Shown: positions 27,939 to 36,207 of the stretch, in pieces
Numbering within the stretch: the stretch's first letter is position 1
Layout: each line of letters begins with the position of its first letter
DNA from: Sphingobacterium lumbrici
GTDB lineage: Bacteria; Bacteroidota; Bacteroidia; Sphingobacteriales; Sphingobacteriaceae
Reading direction: 5' to 3'
Length of the DNA: 64,000 bases
Assembly (NCBI RefSeq): GCF_006476045.1
Contig: NZ_SRZY01000002.1
Coordinates: 18,771-82,770 of the forward strand
The notes under the pieces: generated by a model
Database searches by the model: none
Seen by the model: the letters and a program-made list of their open reading frames with translations, nothing else
What the model was told of the DNA's origin: nothing
Position numbers and translations under genes: made by a program

Positions 27939-28789
27939 ATTCTATCCAAGACCCAACGAATAGCATTATCGATAATTTCTTGCGGATTTTCACAAAACTG
28001 CTCATTAACCCGACTCGCTAAAATTGCATTTATCGAAATCGCATGGTGACCAAACATATTGGCCAAAGCATACATACCTGCGGTCTCCATTTCTAAATTA
28101 GTGATTTGTCTGCCCTCCAAGGAAAAGACATTTGCTGTCTTTATCAAATCGGGATATACGTTATGAGAACGAACATTCCGCCCTTGGGGACCATAAAATC
28201 CCGGAACCGTCATCGTTATACCGTGTGGCAAATCCTTTGCAAATTTCTCCATTAACCTTTCACTTGCCATCCCTACATAAGGGCTGAAACTCAATTTTGG
28301 AAATTGTAGTGCAATTTCCTCTTTTATCCGAAGTTCAATAGCGGTATATGGCTTGATATAATATTGCATTAGCGCGTCAAAACCTATTGCATATTCACTC
28401 GCAAGGATAGTTCCTATTGCAATATTCCCCTGAATCGAACCTGAAGTGCCAATACGGATAATGTCTAATGATGTCAGCTCGGATTTCAGCGCCTTGGTCG
28501 TGAAATCGATATTTACCAGTGCATCAATTTCATTAATAACAATATCAATATTATCAGTTCCAATTCCCGTAGAGATAACGGAAATACGCCTACCCCGCAA
28601 TGTTCCGGTATGTGTAATAAACTCTCGCTTACCTTTTTTTACTTCTAACGTATCAAAGTACTGAGACACAACAGATACCCGATCGGGGTCTCCAACGAAA
28701 ATTATTGTTTCCGCTAAGTCTTCCGGCTTTAGATTTAAATGGTAAATACTCCCATCCCCATTTAATATCAATTCTGAATCAGCTATCAT
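27935..28789 (-). CDS. Nucleoside phosphorylase (uridine/purine phosphorylase superfamily)
   Basis: 284 residues of the PNP_UDP_1 fold. Motifs: IIFVGDPDRVSVVSQYFD (phosphate-binding Gly/Asp/Arg), RIGTSGSIQGNIAIGTILASEYAIGFD, and NLEMETAGMYALANMFGH (the EMET/E ribose-binding motif). It cleaves nucleosides to base and ribose 1-phosphate. Uridine-type specificity is likely from overall resemblance but not certain. First residues MIADSELILNGDGSIYHLNL are typical. It overlaps the upstream YigZ gene by 4 bp (ATGA type), so both belong to one operon. Confidence 0.88.
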   Translation of the reverse strand: MIADSELILNGDGSIYHLNLKPEDLAETIIFVGDPDRVSVVSQYFDTLEVKKGKREFITHTGTLRGRRISVISTGIGTDNIDIVINEIDALVNIDFTTKALKSELTSLDIIRIGTSGSIQGNIAIGTILASEYAIGFDALMQYYIKPYTAIELRIKEEIALQFPKLSFSPYVGMASERLMEKFAKDLPHGITMTVPGFYGPQGRNVRSHNVYPDLIKTANVFSLEGRQITNLEMETAGMYALANMFGHHAISINAILASRVNEQFCENPQEIIDNAIRWVLDRI

Positions 28790-29403
28790 ATCGTATATAA
28801 ATAAGAGGCTTTAACACCTTGTAAATTTTCCATTTTCTTTATCACAACATTTACTTGTAATTTACGGATTTCTATCTTTATAATACAATTATTATCAAAA
28901 TATTGATCCACAATCACGATTTGTTCGTCTTTCAAAATACGCATTATTTCATTCATCTGTAAATATTCGAACGTCACCTTATATACGTCATTAACTGTTT
29001 TCTCTACGATATCTGCTTCAGCCAAAGCTTCTAATGTAGCGGCTTTATACGCATGTATAAGTCCGGGTACACCCAACAACGTACCGCCAAAATAACGCAC
29101 TACTACAACCAAAACATTGGTAATGTCTTTAGAAAGCAACACATTCAATATTGGTCGTCCCGCTGTCCCTGAGGGCTCACCATCATCATTGATGCGGAAT
29201 ACATTCCGATCGGGTGTAAGTCGATAGGCCCAGCAATGGTGACGTGCTTTCGGATGTAAGGCCTTAAGCGCAGCAACGATATCCTTCAATTTAGACTCAT
29301 CTTTAAAGGGATAAGCATAGGCAATAAATTTACTGCCCTTGTCTCTAAATATACCTTCCACTCCCGCTTCGATTGTGTAGTATGTATCTTCAAATAAACT
29401 CAC
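28786..29403 (-). CDS. YigZ/IMPACT-family protein
   Basis: 205 residues. The UPF0029/IMPACT N-terminal domain is clear: GSKFIAYAYPFKDE, ARHHCWAYRL, NDDGEPSGTAGRPIL, VVVRYFGGTLLGVPGLIHAYK. A C-terminal DUF1949-like ferredoxin-fold domain follows. The molecular role of bacterial YigZ is not well settled. It is sandwiched with 4-bp overlaps between a DMT transporter and a nucleoside phosphorylase, so it is co-translated with both. Confidence 0.9.
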   Translation of the reverse strand: MSLFEDTYYTIEAGVEGIFRDKGSKFIAYAYPFKDESKLKDIVAALKALHPKARHHCWAYRLTPDRNVFRINDDGEPSGTAGRPILNVLLSKDITNVLVVVVRYFGGTLLGVPGLIHAYKAATLEALAEADIVEKTVNDVYKVTFEYLQMNEIMRILKDEQIVIVDQYFDNNCIIKIEIRKLQVNVVIKKMENLQGVKASYLYTI

Positions 29404-30257
29404 AGATATGCAATTAATAAAACCGATATGATGGCTAAAAATAATCCGATTTGATTGATTTTGCTTAACTTTTCTTTAAAAAGTACAATCCCAACTATAC
29501 CACCTAATACAATAACACCGATATTCATAGCGGTAAATACAATAGAAGGATTATCCGGAAGTGCGCGATGTGCCTTCATATAAAGATATATATTTCCAAA
29601 ATTAAATACCCCCAACAACAATCCCCAACCTATGGCATTTTTATCTAGGTTTCTCTTCAAAATTCCTACTTGATAAGCCAAAATTCCAAATGCAACCAAC
29701 ATAGAAAGCACAAATACAATAAACATAGACGTGAGATAAGGCACTCCGCTATGTTGCGCTATTTGCTTAAATAAGACATCTATAATTCCCATCCCCAGAA
29801 ATACGACGAAGGGATAAATCCATACATTCTTCTGCGTATCGTTTACCTGTTTATTCCAGCTGATTGAAAATACAATTGCTACCAGCCCTACACCAATTCC
29901 AATCATTTTAGTCCATACCACTGCTTCTCCAAATACAACAAAAGATGCTATCAAGGGAATAAATAAGGACAGTCTCTGTGCTATATCAGTCTTGACAATA
30001 CCACTTGTTCGGATAGCTAACGCAATAAAAATGAACAAGGTTGGCAATAATATTGCCAAGGGAATATAGATCATCAAAGGCCACTGTTGTATAGTAGTAT
30101 TTGATAAATCCGGTTTGAGAAGAAAATAGGTCATTAAAACAGCAATAGGATAATTCCATAATACCAATTGCTGGGTATCCACTTGTCTGGATCGGGCTAT
30201 TTTAATTACAATAGAAACGGTTACGCTAAAAATTACACTTAAAAATACATATATCAT
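29400..30257 (-). CDS. EamA/DMT-superfamily transporter
   Basis: 285 residues with about ten membrane helices in two similar halves (IYVFLSVIFSVTVSIVIKIARS ... VVFGEAVVWTKMIGIGVGLVAIVFSI; second half YPFVVFLGMGIIDVLFKQIA ... GIVLFKEKLSKINQIGLFLAIISVLLIAYL). Drug/metabolite superfamily proteins export amino acids, nucleotide derivatives and similar small molecules. Substrate not predictable. First gene of a three-gene minus-strand unit. Confidence 0.88.
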   Translation of the reverse strand: MIYVFLSVIFSVTVSIVIKIARSRQVDTQQLVLWNYPIAVLMTYFLLKPDLSNTTIQQWPLMIYIPLAILLPTLFIFIALAIRTSGIVKTDIAQRLSLFIPLIASFVVFGEAVVWTKMIGIGVGLVAIVFSISWNKQVNDTQKNVWIYPFVVFLGMGIIDVLFKQIAQHSGVPYLTSMFIVFVLSMLVAFGILAYQVGILKRNLDKNAIGWGLLLGVFNFGNIYLYMKAHRALPDNPSIVFTAMNIGVIVLGGIVGIVLFKEKLSKINQIGLFLAIISVLLIAYL

Positions 30258-30643
30258 TTATAAAATCATTAGATTTCAATAGTACAAAAAATCTACAAAT
30301 TAAGGAGGTAAATTATTCCAAATCCTATTCTTTTTTCGGTTGATACAAATATTTAACCCCTATTTACAGGCCAAAACAACCAACAATAACCTTAATATAA
30401 ACACAATAAAATAACAAAATAAACAACTATTTTTATAACATTTTTTTAATAAAAAAAACACATTACAAACATCAAAAAAACCATTAAAAAAAACACTATA
30501 TAAAAAATAAAAAATTAATTAACAGATACTTAACTAAAATATAATATAAAAAATAACACAAAAAAAACACTTATTTTTTAACATGAAAAAACAAAAAAAA
30601 TAGAGCACAAATCATTAAATAATTAAATAAAAAAAATAAAAAA
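30258..30643. other. AT-rich, nearly G-free spacer
   Basis: No gene seen. From about 30371 to 30601 the plus strand is almost entirely A, T and some C, with only about two G in 230 nt, and many A-tracts. It lies directly upstream of the attenuator promoter and could be curved DNA or an UP-like element. Confidence 0.7.
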
Positions 30644-30675
30644 TTTGCATAATAATTTTATTGATGCTACCTTTG
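30644..30675 (+). promoter_or_regulatory. Promoter of the Phe/Tyr leader and pheA operon
   Basis: TTTG (30644-30647), 20-nt spacer, TACCTTTG (30668-30675): a full match to the Bacteroidota TTTG / TAnnTTTG pattern. The expected start is near 30682, about 12 nt before the leader peptide ATG. Confidence 0.75.
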
Positions 30676-30693
30676 GACTATCAAATTAGAGAC

Positions 30694-30747
30694 ATGAATA
30701 ACGCTACAACATATACATTCTTTTATTTCTTTTATTATCCTAGATAA
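30694..30747 (+). CDS. Phe/Tyr-rich leader peptide of the pheA attenuator (17 aa)
   Basis: ATG 30694 to TAA 30745-30747 encodes MNNATTYTFFYFFYYPR. Codons 9-15 are FFYFFYY: four Phe and three Tyr in a row, plus Tyr at position 7. This is the composition of known leader peptides such as E. coli PheL ([15 protein letters not shown]). It lies just after a consensus promoter and before a terminator that precedes pheA. A ribosome slowed at the Phe/Tyr codons would leave 30753-30757 free, and one reaching the stop codon would cover it. Coding status is inferred from composition and context, since the frame is far too short for family evidence. Confidence 0.82.
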   Translation: MNNATTYTFFYFFYYPR

Positions 30748-30752
30748 GAGCA

Positions 30753-30793
30753 GGGACGAGTATAGCATTGTAGAAGCATAATATAAAAGTCCC
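30753..30793 (+). promoter_or_regulatory. Possible antiterminator pairing of the pheA leader
   Basis: GGGAC at 30753-30757 is complementary to GTCCC at 30789-30793, the core of the left arm of the terminator. The two pairings are mutually exclusive. The segment starts 5 nt after the leader stop codon, inside the footprint of a ribosome stopped there. Only 5 bp were found by eye, and no folding energy was computed. Confidence 0.5.
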
Positions 30794-30820
30794 GAAATTG
30801 AAACGGGACTTTTCTTTTTT
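30785..30820 (+). terminator. Attenuator terminator upstream of pheA
   Basis: AAAAGTCCCG (30785-30794) and CGGGACTTTT (30804-30813) form a perfect 10-bp stem with a 9-nt loop, followed by CTTTTTT. It stands 18 nt before the pheA ATG, downstream of that gene's own promoter, so it can only act as a conditional (attenuation) terminator. Confidence 0.88.
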
Positions 30821-30837
30821 AAAGAACACACAGAAAA

Positions 30838-31662
30838 ATGAGTACAAAAATTGCAATCCAAGGCGTAAAAGCATCTTTTCATGAAGAGGCTGCATTGAAA
30901 TATTTCGGAAAAGACATCGAAACAATTGAATGTGAGTCATTCAAGAAAACCTGTGAAATGCTTAAACACGGAAAAGCAGATTATGTAGTGATGGCCATTG
31001 AAAATTCAATCGCTGGAAGTATCCTTCCAAACTATAACTTATTAAGAGATTATAGATTTCATATTATTGGAGAGGTACACTTAAATATCCAGCAAAACCT
31101 GTTAGCCTTGCCCGGAGTAAAACTGAGCGATATTAAAACCGTTGAATCTCACCCTATCGCTATTCGCCAATGCGATGAATTCTTAAGCGATCATCCAGAT
31201 TGGGCGATCCGTGAAGGTATGGATACAGCTGGTTGTGCGAAGAGGATCAAAGAAGGAAAATTAACCACCACTGCCGCCATTGCAAGTGAATTTGCAGCTA
31301 AAATTTACGGGTTAAATATTTTAGAAAAACGCATAGAGACACACAAGAAAAATGCCACCCGCTTCCTCGTATTATCCAACGAAGTTGTAGAACAAAAGAA
31401 TGCAAACAAGGCATCTTTATCATTCCAGACGGGAAACTCTGTTGGCTCATTAGCGAGTGTATTACAGTGTTTTGCAGAACAGAATGTAAATTTAAGCAAG
31501 ATTCAATCGATGCCTGTTGTAGGTCGTCGAAACGAATACGACTTCTATGTCGATGTCGAATGGAAAAAACAAGCCGATTATGATACTGCCATCCGGAAAG
31601 TACTTAAACACACGGTCAACTTCAGCATTATGGGCGAATACATTAAAAACGAAAGAGTATAA
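30838..31662 (+). CDS. pheA: Prephenate dehydratase
   Basis: 274 residues. An N-terminal dehydratase domain (SFHEEAALKYFG, VMAIENSIAGSILPNYNLL, catalytic NATRFLVLS near residue 183) and a C-terminal ACT domain (FQTGNSVGSLASVLQCFAEQNVNLSKIQSMPV). It converts prephenate to phenylpyruvate for Phe synthesis; the chorismate mutase step is in the next gene. In the ACT domain the usual Phe-binding ESRP reads QSMP and GALV reads GSLA, so feedback by Phe may differ from the E. coli type. Expression is apparently governed by the Phe/Tyr attenuator just upstream. Confidence 0.95.
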   Translation: MSTKIAIQGVKASFHEEAALKYFGKDIETIECESFKKTCEMLKHGKADYVVMAIENSIAGSILPNYNLLRDYRFHIIGEVHLNIQQNLLALPGVKLSDIKTVESHPIAIRQCDEFLSDHPDWAIREGMDTAGCAKRIKEGKLTTTAAIASEFAAKIYGLNILEKRIETHKKNATRFLVLSNEVVEQKNANKASLSFQTGNSVGSLASVLQCFAEQNVNLSKIQSMPVVGRRNEYDFYVDVEWKKQADYDTAIRKVLKHTVNFSIMGEYIKNERV

Positions 31663-31700
31663 GTAACTATCATATTGTAAATAAAAAAATTCTAAATAAA

Positions 31701-32807
31701 ATGAAACATTCATTAGACATCCTTCCGTTAAAATCTTGGATCGACACCGGCGACAAGCCTTTAATCATTGCAGGACCTTGTAGCGCAGAGACTGAAGAGC
31801 AATTGGTTTCTACCGCACACTTACTAGCAAATACAGGCAAAGTAAATGTATTACGTGCAGGTATCTGGAAACCGCGTACGCGTCCCGGAGAATTCGAAGG
31901 TATCGGAAGTATCGGTTTAGAGTGGTTAAAAAGGGCAAAAGAAGAGACCGGCTTGCTGACGGCAACGGAGGTAGCTACTGCAAAACATGTGGAAGAAGCT
32001 CTAGTAGCAGGTGTAGACATTTTGTGGATCGGAGCTCGTTCTACCGCCAACCCATTCACTGTTCAAGAAATCGCAGATGCACTGCAGGGGGTTGATGTCC
32101 CGGTATTGGTCAAAAACCCGGTTAATCCAGATTTATCATTATGGATAGGTGCGCTGGAACGTGTGAACCGAGCTGGCATCAAAAAGATCGGAGCTATTCA
32201 CAGAGGATTCTCTTCTTATGAAAAAACCGCTTTCCGTAACGAGCCCATGTGGGATTTAGCTATTCAATTGAAAACCATTGCCCCTGATCTGCCAATCATT
32301 AATGATCCAAGTCATATCTGTGGTAACCGCGAACTAATTCCTTACATCACGCAAAAAGCTTTAGATATGGACATGCAAGGATTAATCATTGAGTCGCATA
32401 TTGACCCATCAGTAGCGTGGACGGATGCCAAACAACAAGTTACTCCTGCTGCGTTAGCGGATCTATTAGACCATGTTGCCGTGCGTCGCGCGGAATCCAA
32501 TAACCCTGCTTTTGAAGATAAATTGGCTGAATTACGTCAACAGATAGATAAATTGGATGACCAAATCATCAAACAGATCGGCGACCGTATGAAAATTGCA
32601 GAGAAGATTGGCGAATTCAAACGCGATAATAATGTAACTATCCTTCAAGTAAATCGTTGGGATGAAATCGTTCAAAAGCGTGTTCAATTGGCTAAAGCAT
32701 TAAGTATAAGTGAAGATTTTGCCGTCAAATACTTGGAACTACTGCACAACGAGTCTATTCGTAAGCAAAACGAAATTATGAACACTAATTCACCAGCAGA
32801 GGCATAA
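31701..32807 (+). CDS. Bifunctional DAHP synthase / chorismate mutase (type II)
   Basis: 368 residues. Residues 1-260 are a type I-beta DAHP synthase (IAGPCSAETEEQL, GIWKPRTRPGEFEG, WIGARSTANPFTVQE, KNPVNPDLSLWIGALERV, DPSHICGNRELI). Residues 275-360 are an AroQ chorismate mutase (LAELRQQIDKLDDQIIKQIGDRM, IGEFKRD). It thus catalyses the first shikimate step and the chorismate-to-prephenate branch. This fusion is usual in Bacteroidota. It starts 38 bp after pheA and overlaps aroA by one base (TAATG), so all three should be under the Phe/Tyr leader. Confidence 0.95.
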   Translation: MKHSLDILPLKSWIDTGDKPLIIAGPCSAETEEQLVSTAHLLANTGKVNVLRAGIWKPRTRPGEFEGIGSIGLEWLKRAKEETGLLTATEVATAKHVEEALVAGVDILWIGARSTANPFTVQEIADALQGVDVPVLVKNPVNPDLSLWIGALERVNRAGIKKIGAIHRGFSSYEKTAFRNEPMWDLAIQLKTIAPDLPIINDPSHICGNRELIPYITQKALDMDMQGLIIESHIDPSVAWTDAKQQVTPAALADLLDHVAVRRAESNNPAFEDKLAELRQQIDKLDDQIIKQIGDRMKIAEKIGEFKRDNNVTILQVNRWDEIVQKRVQLAKALSISEDFAVKYLELLHNESIRKQNEIMNTNSPAEA

Positions 32808-34057
32808 TGAATGAGATAAGCATTAAGCTATCACATCCAACAAAACGAGTAAGTGGCACGGTTCAACTCACTGGTTCTAAATCAGAGAGCAACCGTGCTC
32901 TTATTATACGGGCGTTGAGTGAAAGCAAAGTAAACGTTAAGAACCTCTCTGAAGCGGCTGATACAGTTATCTTGAACAAAGCGCTAACACAAGCATATAG
33001 AGAGGGGGCAGACCAGAAAATAATTGACATAGGACCAGCAGGTACGGCAATGCGTTTTTTAACCTCATACCTCAATCTACTCGAAGGAAATTTTATCCTT
33101 ACAGGTACAGAGCGTATGCAACAACGTCCCATTGGTATCTTGGTGGATGCGTTGAAAAGTATCGGAGCAGATATACATTATACGAGCAAATCAGGCTTCC
33201 CTCCTCTTCATATTGAAGGAAAAATGTTTCAGGGCAAAGATAAAGTAACTATCAAAGGTAATGTAAGCAGTCAATATATTTCCTCTCTTCTTTTGGTAGC
33301 TTCCGCCTTAAAAAAAGGATTAACCATCGAAATTGACGGAGAACTAACGTCTCGACCATACGTAACGATGACATTGGACATGTTAAAGGAAGCTGGTATA
33401 TCCCATGAATGGACAGGCAATACCATTCATATTGCACCTCAAAAGCATCAGGAATCTGTGCTATATATAGAGCCCGACTGGAGCGCTGCTTCGTATTGGT
33501 ATGCTATAGTAGCTCTTTCAGAAAGTGGTGAAATTTTTCTTCCCGGGCTAAAAGAAAATAGTTTGCAGGGAGATATAGCCATTGCTAAAATCATGAACCA
33601 TTTCGGTGTTGAAACGACATTTACAGCTAAAGGTATATATCTTAACAAAGTGGCAATTGATTCGACTAAGCACTTATTTGATTTTAAAGAATGTCCGGAT
33701 TTAGCACAAACTGTCGTTGTAGTAGCTGCTGCATTAAAAAGAAACGTGTCTTTTACGGGACTTGAAACATTAAAAATCAAAGAGACGGATCGTATTGCAG
33801 CACTTCAAAATGAAATTTCAAAATTCGGAGCAAAGCTAACAGCTGAAGATGAAATTTATCACCTGACTACAGAAGATGTGAAAGATCCGGGAACTGTATC
33901 TTTCGCGACCTATGAAGATCACCGCATGGCAATGGCATTTGCTCCCCTTGCATTAGTCTTTGATCAAATTACCGTATTAGAACCTCAGGTCGTAGAAAAA
34001 TCATATCCTATATATTGGGAGCATCTTGCAGGGCAAGGTTTCCAGATTACGGAGTAG
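32807..34057 (+). CDS. aroA: 3-phosphoshikimate 1-carboxyvinyltransferase (EPSP synthase)
   Basis: 416 residues. Motifs: LTGSKSESNRALIIRAL (substrate Lys-Ser), IGPAGTAMRFLTSYL (PEP/glyphosate loop, usually GNAGTAMR, here with Pro for Asn but Gly kept), IKETDRIAALQNE, and YEDHRMAMAFAPL. It joins PEP to shikimate 3-phosphate. The start ATG shares its A with the stop of the preceding gene. A 26-bp palindrome follows the stop and may end the operon. Confidence 0.95.
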   Translation: MNEISIKLSHPTKRVSGTVQLTGSKSESNRALIIRALSESKVNVKNLSEAADTVILNKALTQAYREGADQKIIDIGPAGTAMRFLTSYLNLLEGNFILTGTERMQQRPIGILVDALKSIGADIHYTSKSGFPPLHIEGKMFQGKDKVTIKGNVSSQYISSLLLVASALKKGLTIEIDGELTSRPYVTMTLDMLKEAGISHEWTGNTIHIAPQKHQESVLYIEPDWSAASYWYAIVALSESGEIFLPGLKENSLQGDIAIAKIMNHFGVETTFTAKGIYLNKVAIDSTKHLFDFKECPDLAQTVVVVAAALKRNVSFTGLETLKIKETDRIAALQNEISKFGAKLTAEDEIYHLTTEDVKDPGTVSFATYEDHRMAMAFAPLALVFDQITVLEPQVVEKSYPIYWEHLAGQGFQITE

Positions 34058-34059
34058 CA

Positions 34060-34085
34060 AAATCAGTAATAATTATTACTGATTT
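34060..34085. terminator. Perfect palindrome after aroA, possible weak terminator
   Basis: A 26-bp perfect palindrome with 13-bp half-site AAATCAGTAATAA, starting 2 bp after the aroA stop. It could fold as a hairpin in RNA. The sequence after it (GACACATTTCCTTT) has only a poor T-run, so termination is uncertain, and a protein site is also possible. Confidence 0.45.
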
Positions 34086-34206
34086 GACACATTTCCTTTA
34101 TAAAAATCCCTTTAGGGCAGAGGAGATGTCGAAAAACACGAAGTGCTCATTCATCTATATTAAAGCGGATAATCATGAATAATTTGCTTTATCCAAGGTG
34201 ATTATA

Positions 34207-34238
34207 ATTGCATATAAAAGCAAATTTATCTAAGTTTA
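34207..34238 (+). promoter_or_regulatory. aroC promoter
   Basis: ATTG (34207-34210), 20-nt spacer, TAAGTTTA (34231-34238). It shares the extended TTATCTAAGTTT sequence with the queE and PorE-like promoters. It is 15 nt before the aroC ATG, so aroC is likely transcribed separately from the attenuated pheA operon. Confidence 0.6.
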
Positions 34239-34253
34239 CCCAATATTTAAATT

Positions 34254-35345
34254 ATGGCAGGAAATTCATTTGGCGACATCTTTAAAATCACAACTTTTGG
34301 CGAATCCCACGGTGCGGCTATAGGAGTTATTTTAGATGGATGCCCTCCAAATATTCAGATTGATGAAGAATTCATTCAATCAGAACTTGACAAGAGAAAA
34401 CCCGGTCAATCCAAAATAACAACACAACGGAAAGAAAGTGATACCGCTCAATTTCTATCGGGAATTTTCGAAGGAAAATCGACAGGAACCCCCATAGCTA
34501 TTGTTATTCCAAACGAAGATCAGCGTTCAAAGGATTACTCGCATATTATGGATAAATTTCGTCCATCACATGCAGATTACACCTACCAAATGAAATACGG
34601 GATTCGCGATTATCGTGGTGGTGGTCGTTCTTCAGCACGCGAAACCGCTGCACGAGTAGCTGCAGGTGCCATTGCAAAACTATTTTTAAAACAATACGGA
34701 ATTGAAATCTTCGCCCATGTCTCTGGTGTAGGAACGATCGAGTCCCCTAACCTCAATACCTCAGATCTAAAGACATTACTCGAATTACGCGAAAGCAATA
34801 TAGCTCGGTGCGCCGACCCTGCTACCGCAAATGAAATGATAGATTTTATTGATGGAATACGCAAAGATGGTGATACAGTAGGCGGGCGGATTTCTACCAT
34901 TATTCGCCATGTACCTGTAGGATTGGGTGAACCTGTATTCGATAAATTACATGCCGACCTAGCTAAGGCAATGATGGGCATCAATGCGGTACATGGATTC
35001 GAATATGGATCAGGATTCGAAGGGTCTCAGCTTAAAGGTTCTGAACATAACGATATTTTTGCTTTCGAGAATAATAAAATTATTACACATAGCAATTATT
35101 CAGGCGGTATACAGGGTGGTATCTCAAATGGTATGGATATTACCTTCAAAGTGGCTTTTAAACCGGTAGCAACCATTATGCGCGATCAACCTACATTGAA
35201 TCTCTTACAAGAAGAAACCACTATCTCCGGAAAAGGAAGACATGATCCGTGTGTCGTTCCACGCGCCGTTATTATCGTTGAAGCAATGACGGCCTTGGTT
35301 ATTGCAGATCATCTACTAAAGCAAAGAACATATAAGAATGTCTAA
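34254..35345 (+). CDS. aroC: Chorismate synthase
   Basis: 363 residues, normal length. Signatures: [64 protein letters not shown], and [12 protein letters not shown]. It converts EPSP to chorismate using reduced FMN. It overlaps the ROK-family gene by 8 bp. Confidence 0.97.
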   Translation: MAGNSFGDIFKITTFGESHGAAIGVILDGCPPNIQIDEEFIQSELDKRKPGQSKITTQRKESDTAQFLSGIFEGKSTGTPIAIVIPNEDQRSKDYSHIMDKFRPSHADYTYQMKYGIRDYRGGGRSSARETAARVAAGAIAKLFLKQYGIEIFAHVSGVGTIESPNLNTSDLKTLLELRESNIARCADPATANEMIDFIDGIRKDGDTVGGRISTIIRHVPVGLGEPVFDKLHADLAKAMMGINAVHGFEYGSGFEGSQLKGSEHNDIFAFENNKIITHSNYSGGIQGGISNGMDITFKVAFKPVATIMRDQPTLNLLQEETTISGKGRHDPCVVPRAVIIVEAMTALVIADHLLKQRTYKNV

Positions 35346-36192
35346 CAAGAAAAATTATATACTAGCATGCGATATCGGGGGTACACATATTACCTCCGCT
35401 ATTGTAGTCGAGGATACATGGGAAATCTTACCTAATACGATCAAACGTTTTTCTTTTAATTCGCAGGAAAATGCTAAATCGATTTTTCAATATTGGGCAG
35501 GTAATATACAAAATTGCCTTAATGAATTTGACAAAGAAATAAAACAGATAGGCATCGCCATGCCTGGCCCCTTTGATTATGAAAACGGGATCGCATTGAT
35601 GAAGGGACAAAACAAGTACGATAGCATTTATAAACTGAATACGACAGAAGGCATTTTAAGTGGCTTGAAAAATAAACACGTTGAAATTCGGTATATTAAT
35701 GATGCAGCTGCCTTTCTTCAAGGAGAAATATTTGCAGCCAAGCGAAATAACGAAGACCGGATCTTGGGAATTACATTGGGAACTGGACTAGGAAGTGCTG
35801 TCTGGTCGAGTAAAGCAAAAGCTATCGATGCAGATCTTTGGAACAGCCCTTATAAACGTAAAATCTTCGAAGAATATTTGGTTACACGTTGGTTTGTTAG
35901 CCGCTTTTTAGCGCTTTCGGGATTTAAAGAAAATGGTTTTAAAGAGATCGTCCAAAATCATAAGAACACCGAAGAATTTGAACAACTATTAGTCGAATAC
36001 AGGACACACTTGAAAGATTTTCTTCATTTTTTTAGTAAAAAACACGCTTGTAAAAAATTTATTATTGGGGGTAATATTGCCAAAGCATGGGCCTTAATCA
36101 ATAAGGATCATTATTTCGGAGATTTCGAAATAAGCGTTGGGCAATATGAAGAAAAAGCAGCAATTATAGGTGCTGCTTCGTTATTTCAATAA
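35338..36192 (+). CDS. ROK-family sugar kinase-like protein
   Basis: 284 residues with an ASKHA fold. [14 protein letters not shown] is phosphate loop 1, [16 protein letters not shown] is the sugar-side motif, and [14 protein letters not shown] is phosphate loop 2. The ROK zinc motif (CxCGxxGCxE) is not visible, so it is an atypical member. Glucokinase activity is possible but unproven. It overlaps aroC by 8 bp, so it is co-translated with a shikimate gene without an obvious pathway link. Confidence 0.8.
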   Translation: MSNKKNYILACDIGGTHITSAIVVEDTWEILPNTIKRFSFNSQENAKSIFQYWAGNIQNCLNEFDKEIKQIGIAMPGPFDYENGIALMKGQNKYDSIYKLNTTEGILSGLKNKHVEIRYINDAAAFLQGEIFAAKRNNEDRILGITLGTGLGSAVWSSKAKAIDADLWNSPYKRKIFEEYLVTRWFVSRFLALSGFKENGFKEIVQNHKNTEEFEQLLVEYRTHLKDFLHFFSKKHACKKFIIGGNIAKAWALINKDHYFGDFEISVGQYEEKAAIIGAASLFQ

Positions 36193-36207
36193 TATAAACT
36201 CTATTTC

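Noticed and set aside
30258..30643. Replication origin in the AT-rich tract upstream of pheA
   Set aside because: No TTATCCACA-like DnaA boxes were seen. AT-richness alone is not enough.
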